From assembly GCA_019739225.1 (NCBI GenBank), contig JAHHDT010000005.1, forward strand, positions 186,001 through 250,000: a stretch of 64,000 bases of DNA, written 5' to 3'. How positions within the stretch are numbered: the first letter of the stretch is position 1; each line of letters starts with the position of its first letter. The translations under genes and the position numbers were made by a program. This document shows, piece by piece, positions 1 to 9,033 of this stretch. The notes beneath the pieces were generated by a model. The model did not search any database. It was not told where the DNA came from and worked only from the letters and a program-made list of their open reading frames with translations. The stretch is from Aquamicrobium sp. (GTDB lineage Bacteria; Pseudomonadota; Alphaproteobacteria; Rhizobiales; Rhizobiaceae).

Positions 1-1
1 G

Positions 2-505
2 CCGGATCCGTTTATGGACCATCATGAGACGGGGCCCGCGCTCGACGAGGCCGTTCGCTCCGGCAAGGTTCGTGCGGTCGGCGTGTCGAACTTCCGCCCG
101 CACGACTGGACGCTGTTCCAGTCGGCGATGAAGGTGCCGCTGGTCACCAACCAGATCGAACTGTCGCTCCTCGCGCATGAGGCCTTCGTCAACGGCGAAG
201 TGGCGTTCCTGCAGGAGCGGGGCATCGCGCCGATGGCATGGTCGCCTCTCGGCGGCGGCCGGCTGGTGCGGGAGACCCAGGGTCCGCTTGCGGAGTTGCT
301 GGCCAGGCTCGGCAAAAAATTCGGCGTCGATCCGGGGGCGGTCGCGGTTGCCTGGCTGCTCGCCCATCCGGCGCGGGTCCTTCCGGTGCTCGGCACCAAC
401 GATCCCGCCCGCATCGCGCGGCTTGCCGATGCCCTCACGGTTCCGATGGACCGCGAAACCTGGTTCGAACTCTACACCGCCGCGCTCGGCAGGGAGGTTG
501 CCTGA
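2..505 (+). CDS. aldo/keto reductase, C-terminal part (cut by window edge)
   Basis: The reading frame is open from the first bases of the window, so the true start lies outside. The visible part begins with PDPFMDHHE and runs through GKVRAVGVSNF, TNQIELS and APMAWSPLGGGRL. These are the strand 6-8 signatures of the aldo/keto reductase TIM barrel, NAD(P)H-dependent carbonyl reductases. The C-terminal LPVLGTNDPARI segment matches the cofactor-phosphate binding end of the AKR11-like branch. The catalytic Asp-Tyr-Lys-His residues would lie upstream and cannot be checked. Its stop overlaps the next start (TGATG), so it is probably co-translated with the flavin reductase. The substrate cannot be inferred. 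Confidence 0.9.
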   Translation, partial: PDPFMDHHETGPALDEAVRSGKVRAVGVSNFRPHDWTLFQSAMKVPLVTNQIELSLLAHEAFVNGEVAFLQERGIAPMAWSPLGGGRLVRETQGPLAELLARLGKKFGVDPGAVAVAWLLAHPARVLPVLGTNDPARIARLADALTVPMDRETWFELYTAALGREVA

Positions 506-1035
506 TGTATCACTTCGCCGACAGCGATCACGGCCGACCGATGAAAAGCTTCGTCCCCGGCCCGGAACGGCAGCGTGATTTCAGGGATGCGCTTGGCCGC
601 TTCGCGACCGGCGTGACCGTGGTAACGACGGACACGCCGGAGGGTCCGGTCGGCATCACCGCCAACAGTTTCTCGTCGGTGTCGCTCGATCCGCCGATCG
701 TGTTGTGGTCGATCGGTCGCCATTCGCGGCGCTTCCCGGCCTTCGCCCAGTGCCGCGACTTCGCCGTTCACGTACTGGGCGCGGACCAGCTTGAGCTCAG
801 CCGCCGCTTCGCGCGTGCTGGCGAGGCGTTTGCCGGGCTCGACCACGACCGCAGCGAGGCGGGCGTGCCGTTGTTGAAAGGGTGCCTCTCCCGCTTCGAA
901 TGCGCGCGGCTGGCAACGCATGACGGAGGCGACCATGCGATCGTTGTGGCGCGGGTCGTTGCCGCCAGCTTCGCGGAGGGCGAACCGCTTCTGTTTGCAG
1001 GCGGTGGCTACGGCCGGTTCGACAGGTTCGCGTGA
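505..1035 (+). CDS. flavin reductase family protein (DIM6/NTAB, HpaC-like)
   Basis: A 176-residue protein. Its pattern of RDALGRFATGVTVVTT, then GITANSFSSVSLDPP, then FAVHVLG is the split-barrel FMN-binding fold of short-chain flavin reductases. These reduce FMN/FAD with NAD(P)H, often for a partner monooxygenase. The ATG at 505 overlaps the aldo/keto reductase stop by one base; an internal ATG at 541 (MKSFVPG) is an alternative start that would remove an atypical His/Asp-rich leader. No monooxygenase partner is visible; it may lie left of the window. The last 28 bp overlap the convergent LacI gene. Confidence 0.85.
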   Translation: MYHFADSDHGRPMKSFVPGPERQRDFRDALGRFATGVTVVTTDTPEGPVGITANSFSSVSLDPPIVLWSIGRHSRRFPAFAQCRDFAVHVLGADQLELSRRFARAGEAFAGLDHDRSEAGVPLLKGCLSRFECARLATHDGGDHAIVVARVVAASFAEGEPLLFAGGGYGRFDRFA

Positions 1036-2102
1036 TGTTTCGCGCCGCCCCAAGTGTCGGCACCGGCAGGGGCAGGCCCCGTCGACTGGCGCTCGACGAT
1101 GTGGCAGGCGAATTCGATGCGGCGGGGTGGCATGCGCTGGCTGCCGAGGTCGTCAAGCAGCAGGTCCAGCGCCGCAGCGCCGATCTCACGCATGGGAATG
1201 TGCATCGTCGACAATGGCGGGTTGTGAAATGCGGCTTGTGGCAGGTCGTCCATGCCCATCACCGAGACATCGCCCGGCACGCCCAGGCCCGCACTTTCAA
1301 GCCCCATCATCGCCCCGACCGCGAGGCTGTCGCCGGCGGCAAGGATCGCGGTGAAGTCGCGTCCGCCGCCCGCGATGCGTTGCGTGATCGCCTCGGCCGC
1401 GAGTTCCGGCAGCCAGTCGGGCACATCGACGACGAGATCGGCGAAAGCCTCCAGTCCGTGCGCGCGCAGCGCGTCCTGCCATCCCTCGTATCGCCGTTCG
1501 ATCGTGCGACGGCCGCGCCGCATCAGAAACAGGATACGCTCATGCCCCTGGGCAATCAGGTGTTCCGTCGCCAGCCGCGCAGCCGACCTGTTGCAGGGCG
1601 TGACGCTCGAGCGTCGCATCTCGGGATCGTCGCCGTTGACCAGCACGATGGGTTTGTCGAAATCGCTGGCGAGCGTCAGGACGGATTCGTCGTCAAGCGT
1701 CAGGAACAGGCAGCCGACCACCCCGTCATCCGCCCTGGCATCGGCGAGCAGGGCGGCTTCCTCCGCCGTGTTGGCGATGGCCCGCGAGATCACTTCCACG
1801 CCCAGGGATCTGGCCCGCTCGGCGAGGCCCTCCAGCACATAGAAGGTGAACTGGTTGCGCACATAGTCGAGCATGGCCGCGCTGGAGGCCGCGAGAATGA
1901 CCTTGCGGCCGGCAATCGAGGTCGGAACCGTGTAGTTGAGCCGGCGCGCCGTCTCAAGGATGGTCGCGCGCAGGTCCGGCCGGACGCCCTTGGCATTCGC
2001 AAGCGCGCGCGATGCGGTGCTGACCGAAACGCCGCATTGGGCGGCAACGTCCTCGAGGCGCACCCGCCGGGTGGGCGTTCCACGCTTTGCCTCAGACGCC
2101 AT
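1008..2102 (-). CDS. LacI-family transcriptional regulator of the pectin-oligosaccharide locus
   Basis: A 364-residue protein with an N-terminal helix-turn-helix (VRLEDVAAQCGVSVSTASRA, about residues 14-33) followed by the hinge and a periplasmic-binding-protein-like effector domain (GVVGCLFLTLDD, GDSLAVGAMMGLESAGLGVP, VMGMDDLP). The frame is open further upstream, but MASEAKRG at 2102 is the first start giving a normal LacI N terminus. It is divergent from the GH105/kduI/ABC operon across a 117-bp gap that holds a candidate operator. By family behaviour it is probably a repressor released by a pectin-derived uronide; that ligand is inference. Its 3' end overlaps the flavin reductase gene by 28 bp. 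Confidence 0.92.
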   Translation of the reverse strand: MASEAKRGTPTRRVRLEDVAAQCGVSVSTASRALANAKGVRPDLRATILETARRLNYTVPTSIAGRKVILAASSAAMLDYVRNQFTFYVLEGLAERARSLGVEVISRAIANTAEEAALLADARADDGVVGCLFLTLDDESVLTLASDFDKPIVLVNGDDPEMRRSSVTPCNRSAARLATEHLIAQGHERILFLMRRGRRTIERRYEGWQDALRAHGLEAFADLVVDVPDWLPELAAEAITQRIAGGGRDFTAILAAGDSLAVGAMMGLESAGLGVPGDVSVMGMDDLPQAAFHNPPLSTMHIPMREIGAAALDLLLDDLGSQRMPPRRIEFACHIVERQSTGPAPAGADTWGGAKHHANLSNRP

Positions 2103-2156
2103 CGCAATACGCGCTCCAGTGCTCAAAGAGGCGCGTACTGTGCAAATAATTTTCAG

Positions 2157-2166
2157 ATTGCGCAAG
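2157..2166. promoter_or_regulatory. candidate LacI-type operator
   Basis: The sequence ATTGCGCAAG contains the perfect 8-bp palindrome TTGCGCAA centred on CG, as usual for LacI-family operators. It lies in the divergent promoter region between the LacI gene and the GH105 gene. A related but incomplete copy (TTTGCAAT) follows 10 bp downstream. Short palindromes arise by chance, so this is only a candidate. Confidence 0.35.
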
Positions 2167-2219
2167 TCTTTGCAATGTGGAACCTCTGTTGTGGGTTCCG
2201 CAAGCATTCGGGAGGAGCA

Positions 2220-3326
2220 GTGGCCCCGTCGGCAGGATTGATACGTTCGCATCTGGAGCGGCTGGTGAGCGGCATGACGGCGCTGCGCCACGATGGGCGC
2301 TTCGACGAGCCGAATCTCGACGGTAGCGCCGGCGACTACATCTCCTTCAATTCGTGGGAATGGCCGCAGGGCGTCGGGCTCTATGGCATCGTGCGCCTGT
2401 GGATGCACACGCAGGACCCTGCGCTGCGCTCCATCGTCGAGGACTGGTATTCAAGGCAGATCCAGCGAGGCCTGCCGCCTCTCAACGTCAACACGACCGC
2501 GCCTATGCTGGCATTGTCCCTGCTGTGGCGCGAGACCCGCGACCCGCGATGGGAGAAACCGCTGGCCGCCTGGGCGGACGAGGTGGTGAGCCGCCTGCCG
2601 CGTACGCCGGAAGCGGGTTTCCAGCACGACGTTTCCGACAGGATCAACGACGATGAGCTGTGGGACGACACGCTGTTCATGGTCGCGCTCTTCCTGGCCT
2701 CCTACGGCCAGGCGGCCGGCAAGCCCGAGCTGGTGGTCGAGGCGCAGCGTCAATTCCTTGTCCATGCGCGCTATCTGGCCGACCCGCATAGCGGACTCTG
2801 GTTCCACGGCTGGACGTTTGCCGGGCGGCACAATTTCGCCCGCGCGTTGTGGGCGCGGGGTAATGCCTGGATCACGGTCGGCATTCTCGACTTGATCGAA
2901 CTCGGCCGGATCGGCGAGCCCGTCCGCTCCTATCTGCTCGGCGTCCTGACCACCCAGATCGAGGCGCTGCTGAACGTGCAGGCGCCTTCCGGTGCGTGGC
3001 GCACCTTGCTGGACGACGCCTCGTCCTACGAGGAGATGTCGGCAACGGCGGGGTTCGGCTATGGCCTGCTCAAGGCGGCGCGACTTGGTCTCGGCCCGCG
3101 CGGCTGCGGCGAGGCGGGATTGCGTGCGCTAGGCGCGGTACTCTCCAACATTGACGACGATGGCGTGCTCGGCAACGTGTCCTATGGTACGCGCATGGGG
3201 CACGATCTCCAGTTCTATCGTGATATTCCCATCCAGCCGACGGGCTACGGGCAGGCGCTGGCGATCCTGTGCCTGACGGAGGGCGTCATCCATTTCGAGG
3301 CAGAGGAAGAAGGCAAGGCGGCATGA
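2220..3326 (+). CDS. GH105 unsaturated rhamnogalacturonyl/glucuronyl hydrolase
   Basis: About 368 residues, the usual length for GH105 (YteR/RhiN type). These cytoplasmic (alpha/alpha)6 enzymes hydrate the 4,5-unsaturated uronic acid left at the non-reducing end by pectate or rhamnogalacturonan lyases and release it. Visible signatures are NSWEWPQGVGLYG (residues 44-56), DELWDDTLFM (145-154, where Asp150 aligns with the catalytic Asp of the W-x-D-x-L-x-M motif) and WARGNAW. The chosen start is GTG at 2220 behind GGAGGAG. An in-frame ATG at 2175 would add 15 residues rich in Cys. The stop overlaps the kduI start (ATGA), and the product would feed 5-keto-4-deoxyuronate to KduI. Confidence 0.9.
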   Translation: MAPSAGLIRSHLERLVSGMTALRHDGRFDEPNLDGSAGDYISFNSWEWPQGVGLYGIVRLWMHTQDPALRSIVEDWYSRQIQRGLPPLNVNTTAPMLALSLLWRETRDPRWEKPLAAWADEVVSRLPRTPEAGFQHDVSDRINDDELWDDTLFMVALFLASYGQAAGKPELVVEAQRQFLVHARYLADPHSGLWFHGWTFAGRHNFARALWARGNAWITVGILDLIELGRIGEPVRSYLLGVLTTQIEALLNVQAPSGAWRTLLDDASSYEEMSATAGFGYGLLKAARLGLGPRGCGEAGLRALGAVLSNIDDDGVLGNVSYGTRMGHDLQFYRDIPIQPTGYGQALAILCLTEGVIHFEAEEEGKAA

Positions 3327-4159
3327 ACATGCGCGTACTCTACGGCGCCGGTCCCGGTGACATCGATGGCTACGGCACGGAGCGGCTGCGTGCCGAATTC
3401 CTGATCGAAAATCTGTTCGTCCCGGGCGAGATCGCTTTCGCCTATACGCATGTCGACCGAATGATCGTCGGCGGCGCCGTGCCGCGTGAGGCGCCGATTT
3501 CCTTCGGCGACGGCGCCGAAGTCGGCACGCCGCTCTTCTTCACAGCCCGCGAAATGGGCATCGCCAATCTCGGCGGCAACGGCTCCGTCACGATCGATGG
3601 CAAGCGCTTCGAGATGGGCAACCGCGACATCGTCTATGTCGGCCGTGGCGCGCAGGAAGTGGTGATGGAAAGCGCGGATTCGGCGCAGCCTGCATGGTTT
3701 TACATGAACTCGGTTCCCGCAGGCGCCGACATTGAGCACCGCCTGATCCGCAAGGATGAGGCCAAGCCACTGGAACTGGGCGACGAGAAGCGTGCCAACA
3801 AGCGGCGCCTGGCAATGTATATTCATCCGGAGGTCGCGCCCTCCTGCCTGCTTCTCATGGGTATCACCGACCTTGCGCCGGGCAGCGTCTGGAACACCAT
3901 GCCCCCGCACCTGCACGAGCGGCGTATGGAAGCCTATCTCTATTTCGACATGGCGTCGGAGGACCGCGTCATCCACTTGATGGGCCGGCCCGACAACACG
4001 CGCCACCTCATCGTTGCCAATGGCGACTGCGTGATCTCGCCGGCCTGGTCCATCCATATGGGCAGTGGCACCGGTCCCTACGCCTTCGTCTGGGGCATGA
4101 CGGGCGAGAACCAGGCCTACAACGACGTCAATCCGGTCCCCGTGGAGACGCTGCGATGA
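3323..4159 (+). CDS. kduI: 5-dehydro-4-deoxy-D-glucuronate isomerase (KduI)
   Basis: A 278-residue protein of the bicupin KduI family, which isomerises 5-keto-4-deoxyuronate to 3-deoxy-D-glycero-2,5-hexodiulosonate in pectin breakdown. The zinc ligands of the family are all visible at the expected spacing: His196, His198 and Glu203 in PPHLHERRME, and His245 in WSIHMGSG. The C-terminal FVWGMTGENQAYNDVN block is also diagnostic. It overlaps its neighbours by ATGA on both sides, so the three catabolic genes are translationally coupled. The next enzymes of the pathway (KduD, KdgK, KdgA) are not in this window. Confidence 0.97.
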   Translation: MNMRVLYGAGPGDIDGYGTERLRAEFLIENLFVPGEIAFAYTHVDRMIVGGAVPREAPISFGDGAEVGTPLFFTAREMGIANLGGNGSVTIDGKRFEMGNRDIVYVGRGAQEVVMESADSAQPAWFYMNSVPAGADIEHRLIRKDEAKPLELGDEKRANKRRLAMYIHPEVAPSCLLLMGITDLAPGSVWNTMPPHLHERRMEAYLYFDMASEDRVIHLMGRPDNTRHLIVANGDCVISPAWSIHMGSGTGPYAFVWGMTGENQAYNDVNPVPVETLR

Positions 4160-6693
4160 ACGCACCGGGGCATGTCGGAGGCGATTTTGCCCTGCGCCGG
4201 CCGCTCGAGGCCGGGTCCCCTGTTGTCTACTGGCAGCTCGGCAATATTGCCGAGCAGCGCTATGACGTGCCCGACCAGCCCATGAAGGGGGAGATGGACC
4301 CCTTCTTCTTCCTGACCAAGCACAAGAACTTCATCCCGCACGAATATCCCTGCCGCACGCAATTCGCGGCCGAGCGTCGGGGCACACGTCCGCTTCCCGT
4401 CGGAGCGTTCGACGCGGCGCGCACCTGGCTTCCGTTCGGTTCGCCGCGTGTCGATCTTTCAGGTTTCTGGTTCCGCCCCACCGTAATCGGTACATGGGCG
4501 TGCACGGCGCTTGCGGCTTCCACTCCCGGCCGCGCCCGGCTGCGCCTGCGCACCTGCGGTGGGGCGGTTCTTTTCGTCAACGGAACGGAAATCGGCTGGA
4601 TGGCGCCCTACGGCCGCAACCTGGAGGCCGAAGCCGATTTCGAGGCCGACCTCGTTGCCGGCGACAACGAGATCCGCATCTGGTTCGACGATCTGGCCGA
4701 GCGCGATGCACGCTATTATTTCCAGCTCGACTACCTGAAAGGTCCGGCGGCGGAACAGGCCCTGCCCGTTGCCATCGAAGGCAGGCTTGCCGAGGCCATC
4801 GAAAATGCGTTGGCAACGATGCATTTCGAGCGCCCCACCTGCACGGGTGGCGAGGTGGCGTTGATAACTCCCGCGTCTCTGCCGGTGGCAGCGGATGTCT
4901 CGATCACGGTCGAAGGCGACTTCATGTCGATCGAAGAACCGGTGTCGTTCGTGCGCCGCATGGAGGCAGGCGAGACCCGGCTGAGCGTCGCCGGGACGGA
5001 CGAATTGCCCGCAGATTTCCGCCATTTCACCGTCGCGCTTTCCGTCGGCGGGTTCAGCGCGTCACGGGTTTTCGGTGTCGAGATTTGCCACGCGGAGCGG
5101 CAAGGCGCAGCCCCAGCCGCGCTGTCGGATCGGGTCGACGAGGCGCTGGACGAGGTGGCCGAGCGGGCGGAGGCCGACACGGTTCGGGCGCTCGCGCGCC
5201 TTGCGACGGGACGAGGCGGGCCTGAAACCGACGCGATGATCGCGGCAGCCCTGCCCGCGATCGAGGATTGCCACGACTGCGCCGATTTCATTCTAGTCCC
5301 GCTTCTGTGGTGTCGCCATTCATTTGCCGACCAACTGTCGGACGACCTGCGCAGCCGCATCGACCGAGCGATCCTCGGCTATCGCTACTGGATGGACGAG
5401 CCGGGCAACGACGTTCAGTGGTATTTTTCCGAAAACCACGCGCTGCTCTTCCACACGGCGGCCTATCTTGCTGGCCACATGATGCAGTCTGAACGCTTCG
5501 TTCGTTCAGGGCGCATGGGGGTGGAGCAATCGGCGGTCGGCCTTGCACGCGTGCATGCCTGGCTCGACCATTTCGAACAGTGGGAAATGGCCGAGTTCAA
5601 TTCGGCTCCTTATTTCCCCATCGATCTGAAGGGCCTGACGATCCTCTACGCGCTCGCGCCAGATGAGGACGTTCGCCGCCGCGCCGGCGCGGCGATCCTG
5701 CGTCTTCTGGAAATCGTCGCGTGCTCGGCGCATCGCGGCGTGCTGACCGGCGCGCAGGGCCGATCCTACGAGCACACCTTGCGCGCCGCACGGTCACTGG
5801 AATTGTCTGGTATCGCGCGCATGCTGTGGGGCCATGGCAATTACGGCATGCGGTTCCACGCCTTGCCGCAACTGGCGCTCTGCATCCGCGATCATGGCCT
5901 GAAAATGCATGAGGATCTTGCGGCCATCGCGTGTTTCGAGCGCGAGGGTGCTCAGGAATGGTGTTTCGCGCAGGGGCAGGATCGCATCGCCAAGCTCTAC
6001 CACTACAAGACCAGCGCATGGGCCATGGGCACGGCGGCGGCCTACCGCTGGAACGAGTGGGGCTATCAGGAAACGGTGCTGCATTTGCGGATGGGCGGCA
6101 ACCCGGATGCGCAGGTCTGGATCAACCATCCTGGGGAGACGATCCATTCCGGTTATGGCCGGCCCTCCTACTGGGGCGGTTCGGGCACGATGCCGCGTGT
6201 ACAGCAATATCGCGGCCTCGCCGTGGTGCTTTTCGATTGCGCGGCTGAACAGCCGGATTTCACGCATGCCTGGTTTCCCCGAGCCGCGTTCGACGAGGCG
6301 CGGGTGGATGGCGGGCGCGCGCTTGCGCGCGGGGGCGACGGCCTGCTCCAATTGAAAGCCGACACTGGGCTGCACATCGTCGAGAGCGGACCGACTGCCG
6401 GCAACGAACTGCGCGCGGCCGGCCGCGAGACAGTATGGATCGTGCGGCTGGGAGATGTAGGCAGGCATGGCGCGCTCGAGACCTTCGGAAAACGCTTTTC
6501 CACTTTGCAGCTTCGTCGTGAAACCGACGGCCTGATGCTGGTTGACGATCCGGAGTATGGTGAGGTCCGATTCCATCGGGATGGACGGGTGGAGGCGGAG
6601 GGCCGGATCGTCGACCCGGCAGAATGGACTGTTAAGGGAGAAGCCGCCTTCCATGAGGCCGGCGCGCTGCCGGGCGCAGCGATAGACAAGTAA
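4156..6693 (+). CDS. large unrecognised protein of the pectin locus, possible (alpha/alpha) toroid carbohydrate-active enzyme
   Basis: An 845-residue protein I cannot assign to a named family. It has no signal peptide and is therefore probably cytoplasmic. Residues about 100-200 look like a beta-sandwich module (RLRTCGGAVLFVNGTEIGW), as in galactose-binding-like domains. Residues about 330-600 are helix-rich with conserved-looking aromatic/acidic blocks (GNDVQWYFSENHALLFH near 416-432, then EWEMAEFNSAPYFPIDLKGL). This resembles the toroid folds of polysaccharide lyases and several glycoside hydrolases. The C-terminal third (GGNPDAQVWINHPGE onward) is beta-rich, like the supersandwich of such enzymes. 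It is locked between kduI (ATGA overlap) and the transporter. That context suggests it acts on imported rhamnogalacturonan- or uronate-containing oligosaccharides; this is inference. Confidence 0.8.
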   Translation: MNAPGHVGGDFALRRPLEAGSPVVYWQLGNIAEQRYDVPDQPMKGEMDPFFFLTKHKNFIPHEYPCRTQFAAERRGTRPLPVGAFDAARTWLPFGSPRVDLSGFWFRPTVIGTWACTALAASTPGRARLRLRTCGGAVLFVNGTEIGWMAPYGRNLEAEADFEADLVAGDNEIRIWFDDLAERDARYYFQLDYLKGPAAEQALPVAIEGRLAEAIENALATMHFERPTCTGGEVALITPASLPVAADVSITVEGDFMSIEEPVSFVRRMEAGETRLSVAGTDELPADFRHFTVALSVGGFSASRVFGVEICHAERQGAAPAALSDRVDEALDEVAERAEADTVRALARLATGRGGPETDAMIAAALPAIEDCHDCADFILVPLLWCRHSFADQLSDDLRSRIDRAILGYRYWMDEPGNDVQWYFSENHALLFHTAAYLAGHMMQSERFVRSGRMGVEQSAVGLARVHAWLDHFEQWEMAEFNSAPYFPIDLKGLTILYALAPDEDVRRRAGAAILRLLEIVACSAHRGVLTGAQGRSYEHTLRAARSLELSGIARMLWGHGNYGMRFHALPQLALCIRDHGLKMHEDLAAIACFEREGAQEWCFAQGQDRIAKLYHYKTSAWAMGTAAAYRWNEWGYQETVLHLRMGGNPDAQVWINHPGETIHSGYGRPSYWGGSGTMPRVQQYRGLAVVLFDCAAEQPDFTHAWFPRAAFDEARVDGGRALARGGDGLLQLKADTGLHIVESGPTAGNELRAAGRETVWIVRLGDVGRHGALETFGKRFSTLQLRRETDGLMLVDDPEYGEVRFHRDGRVEAEGRIVDPAEWTVKGEAAFHEAGALPGAAIDK

Positions 6694-6730
6694 ACGCGGA
6701 TAGGGAGCCGCACCAAAGGAGGAGACTACG

Positions 6731-7996
6731 ATGCAGAGCAGAAAGATTGTGCTGGCCCTGACGGCAGGCCTTATGTCGTCGACGGTCGCATTCGCCGGCG
6801 ACGTGCGGGTGATGTGGTATTCCGACGGCGTCGAGGGCGAGGTCATCCAGGACCTGCTCAACCGCTTCATGGAGCAAAACCCCGACATCAACGTCATCCT
6901 GGACAACGTCGCCTATCAGGTGATCCAGGAACAGCTTCCGATCGAGCTGGAAGCGGGTCGTGGCCCCGACATCGCCCGTGTCACCAACATCAAGACGCTG
7001 GCCGATCACTGGCTCGACCTGACGCCCTATCTTGCGGACCCCGAATACTGGCGCACCAACCTCGGCGCTCAGTTCGACTGGATGCGGCCGGATGGCTCCG
7101 AGATCATCCCGGGCTTCATGACTCAGCTAACCCTGACCGGCGGTTTTGCCAACAAGACGCTGTTCGAGCAGGCTGGCGTCGAGATCCCCAGACCGGAAGC
7201 GACATGGGACGAGTGGGTCGAGGCGGCCGGCAAGGTGCAGGACAGCCAGCAGCTCAACGCTGCCTTCGCAATCGACCGAAGCGGCCACCGCATATCGGCG
7301 CCCAACGTGTCCTACGGTGCCAACTATATTGGGCCAGACCGGCTTCCGGCCCCGGTCGATGAAGGCACCAAGACTTTTGCGCGCAAGCTGGTCGAGTGGA
7401 CCGAAAGCGGCCGCATGAACAAGGACGTCTGGGTGTCCGCTGCCGGTACGACCTACCGGGCGGCAGCCGACGACTTCATCAACGCCCAGATCGCCTATTA
7501 CTATTCGGGCAGCTGGCAGGTCGCCAATCTGTCGACGAAGATCGGCGATGCGTTCGATTGGGTGGCGACTGGCTCGCCCTGCGGCACGGTTGCCTGCTCC
7601 GGCCTGCCGGGCGGCGCCGCGCTCGTAGGGATCAAATACACCAAGAACCCTGAGGAAGTCGGAAAGGTGATGGACTACCTCGCCAGCGAGGACGTCGTGC
7701 GCGAGTTCACCGAGCGCACGCTGTTCCTGCCGGCTCACAAGGGCGTCATCGCCGGCGAGATCGACTTCCAGAGCGACGATCCGAACGTCAAGGCGGCGCT
7801 GACCGCTTTCGTGAAGGCAACTGGCCAGGTGCATGAAAACGCCAACGCGCTGCCGGCCTGGAAGTGGGGAACGCCGGTCTATGGCGCACTGGTGACGCGC
7901 ATCAGCCAGGCGATGGCGGGCGAACTGTCGATCGACGACGCCTTCACCCGCATCGACGAGGACATCAAGGCGCAGGTCGCCGAAGCGTCGAAATAG
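6731..7996 (+). CDS. ABC sugar transporter, periplasmic substrate-binding protein (family 1)
   Basis: A 421-residue protein with a Sec signal peptide (cleavage expected after AFA, near residue 22) and the extracellular solute-binding family 1 pattern (ELEAGRGPDIARVTN near 75-90). A strong ribosome-binding site (AAAGGAGGAG) precedes the ATG. It is the first of four transporter genes in the order binding protein, permease, permease, ATPase. It lies 37 bp after the unassigned enzyme gene, so transporter and catabolic genes probably form one transcript. The ligand is probably an unsaturated or rhamnose-containing pectin oligosaccharide, judged only from the genes around it. Confidence 0.92.
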   Translation: MQSRKIVLALTAGLMSSTVAFAGDVRVMWYSDGVEGEVIQDLLNRFMEQNPDINVILDNVAYQVIQEQLPIELEAGRGPDIARVTNIKTLADHWLDLTPYLADPEYWRTNLGAQFDWMRPDGSEIIPGFMTQLTLTGGFANKTLFEQAGVEIPRPEATWDEWVEAAGKVQDSQQLNAAFAIDRSGHRISAPNVSYGANYIGPDRLPAPVDEGTKTFARKLVEWTESGRMNKDVWVSAAGTTYRAAADDFINAQIAYYYSGSWQVANLSTKIGDAFDWVATGSPCGTVACSGLPGGAALVGIKYTKNPEEVGKVMDYLASEDVVREFTERTLFLPAHKGVIAGEIDFQSDDPNVKAALTAFVKATGQVHENANALPAWKWGTPVYGALVTRISQAMAGELSIDDAFTRIDEDIKAQVAEASK

Positions 7997-8007
7997 CGAG
8001 AGCCAGC

Positions 8008-9033
8008 GTGACGGCGCAAGCCAACACGAGCATCGCACGCAGGGCCGGCGCCATCATCATGGCGCCGGTAGCCCTGCTTGCGCGTGCCTTCGATCCACCG
8101 TTGCGCATGCTTCAGAAATTTGGCGGCACCAATGTCATGGCCGCCTTCTTCCTTGCCCCGAACATGCTGATCTTCGGCGTGTTCGTGCTGTTTCCGCTTG
8201 CCGTCAACATCGCCTATTCCATGACCGGCGGAAACGCGCTGTTCCTGACCAACCGCGAATTCGTTGGGCTGGACCAGTATGAGCGCCTTTTCGACTGCGG
8301 CAACTATCTCGACCGGCAGACCTGTCGCGAAGACCTGTTCTGGACTGCGGTTTGGAACACCTCGTCCTTCGTCGTTCTTCAGGTCTCGCTGATGGTCGGC
8401 GTGGCGCTGGTTACCGCGCTGGTGCTCAATCGGGACCTCAAGGCGCGCAGCTTCTGGCGCGCTGTATTCTTCTTTCCGGTGCTGCTGTCGCCGGTGGTTG
8501 TGGGCCTGATCTGGCGCTGGATCCTGCAGCGTCAGGGTCTGCTGAATTTCGGCCTCTACGAACTGGGCTTCGAGCCGGTCAACTGGCTGGTTGAGCGCAA
8601 CTGGGCCTTCGCGGCTGCCGTCGGCGTGTCGGTGTGGGCGCATGTCGGATTCTACGCGCTCATTCTGCTCGCCGGTCTGCAGGCCATTCCCAAAGAGCTT
8701 TACGAGGCCGCCGAGATGGACGGCACCAAGCCGGGCCGCGTGTTCTGGCGCATCACCCTGCCATTGCTGATGCCGAATCTGCTTGTCGTGCTCGTGCTGA
8801 CATTGATCCGCGCCGTGCAGATATTCGACGAGGTCTACGTGCTGACAGGCGGCGGCCCGGGAACAAGTACGCTGTTCCTGACCCAATACATTTACGAGGT
8901 CGGTTTCGCCTCGCATCTGCGCAATCCCGGCCTCGCTTCCGCTGCCTCGATCCTCATGGGGCTGGTGCTGATCGTGCTGACGCTGTTTCAGCTGGGCATC
9001 GTGCGTCGCAACGACAGGCGGGGAGGCAAGTGA
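8008..9033 (+). CDS. ABC sugar transporter permease (MalF-like)
   Basis: About 341 residues with six predicted membrane segments and the binding-protein-dependent permease EAA loop (YEAAEMDGTKPGRVFWRITL near residue 232) that docks the ATPase. The start is GTG at 8008, preceded by GAGAG; ATG at 8059 is a shorter alternative. The cytoplasmic N terminus of about 45 residues is longer than usual. The stop overlaps the second permease start (TGATG). Confidence 0.92.
   Translation: MTAQANTSIARRAGAIIMAPVALLARAFDPPLRMLQKFGGTNVMAAFFLAPNMLIFGVFVLFPLAVNIAYSMTGGNALFLTNREFVGLDQYERLFDCGNYLDRQTCREDLFWTAVWNTSSFVVLQVSLMVGVALVTALVLNRDLKARSFWRAVFFFPVLLSPVVVGLIWRWILQRQGLLNFGLYELGFEPVNWLVERNWAFAAAVGVSVWAHVGFYALILLAGLQAIPKELYEAAEMDGTKPGRVFWRITLPLLMPNLLVVLVLTLIRAVQIFDEVYVLTGGGPGTSTLFLTQYIYEVGFASHLRNPGLASAASILMGLVLIVLTLFQLGIVRRNDRRGGK

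Noticed and set aside
1032-2219. Long open frame extending the GH105 gene upstream by about 400 codons
   Set aside because: It runs antisense through the LacI gene, whose protein has complete family motifs, and the extension shows no homology-like pattern; it is a high-GC shadow.
5794-6906. 370-codon minus-strand ORF across the end of the unassigned pectin-locus gene
   Set aside because: Composition is that of an antisense shadow (Arg/Ala/His-rich, no motif), and it crosses into the binding-protein gene.
7879-8916. 345-codon minus-strand ORF over the first sugar permease
   Set aside because: His/Gln/Arg-rich antisense of membrane-protein codons; no domain seen.
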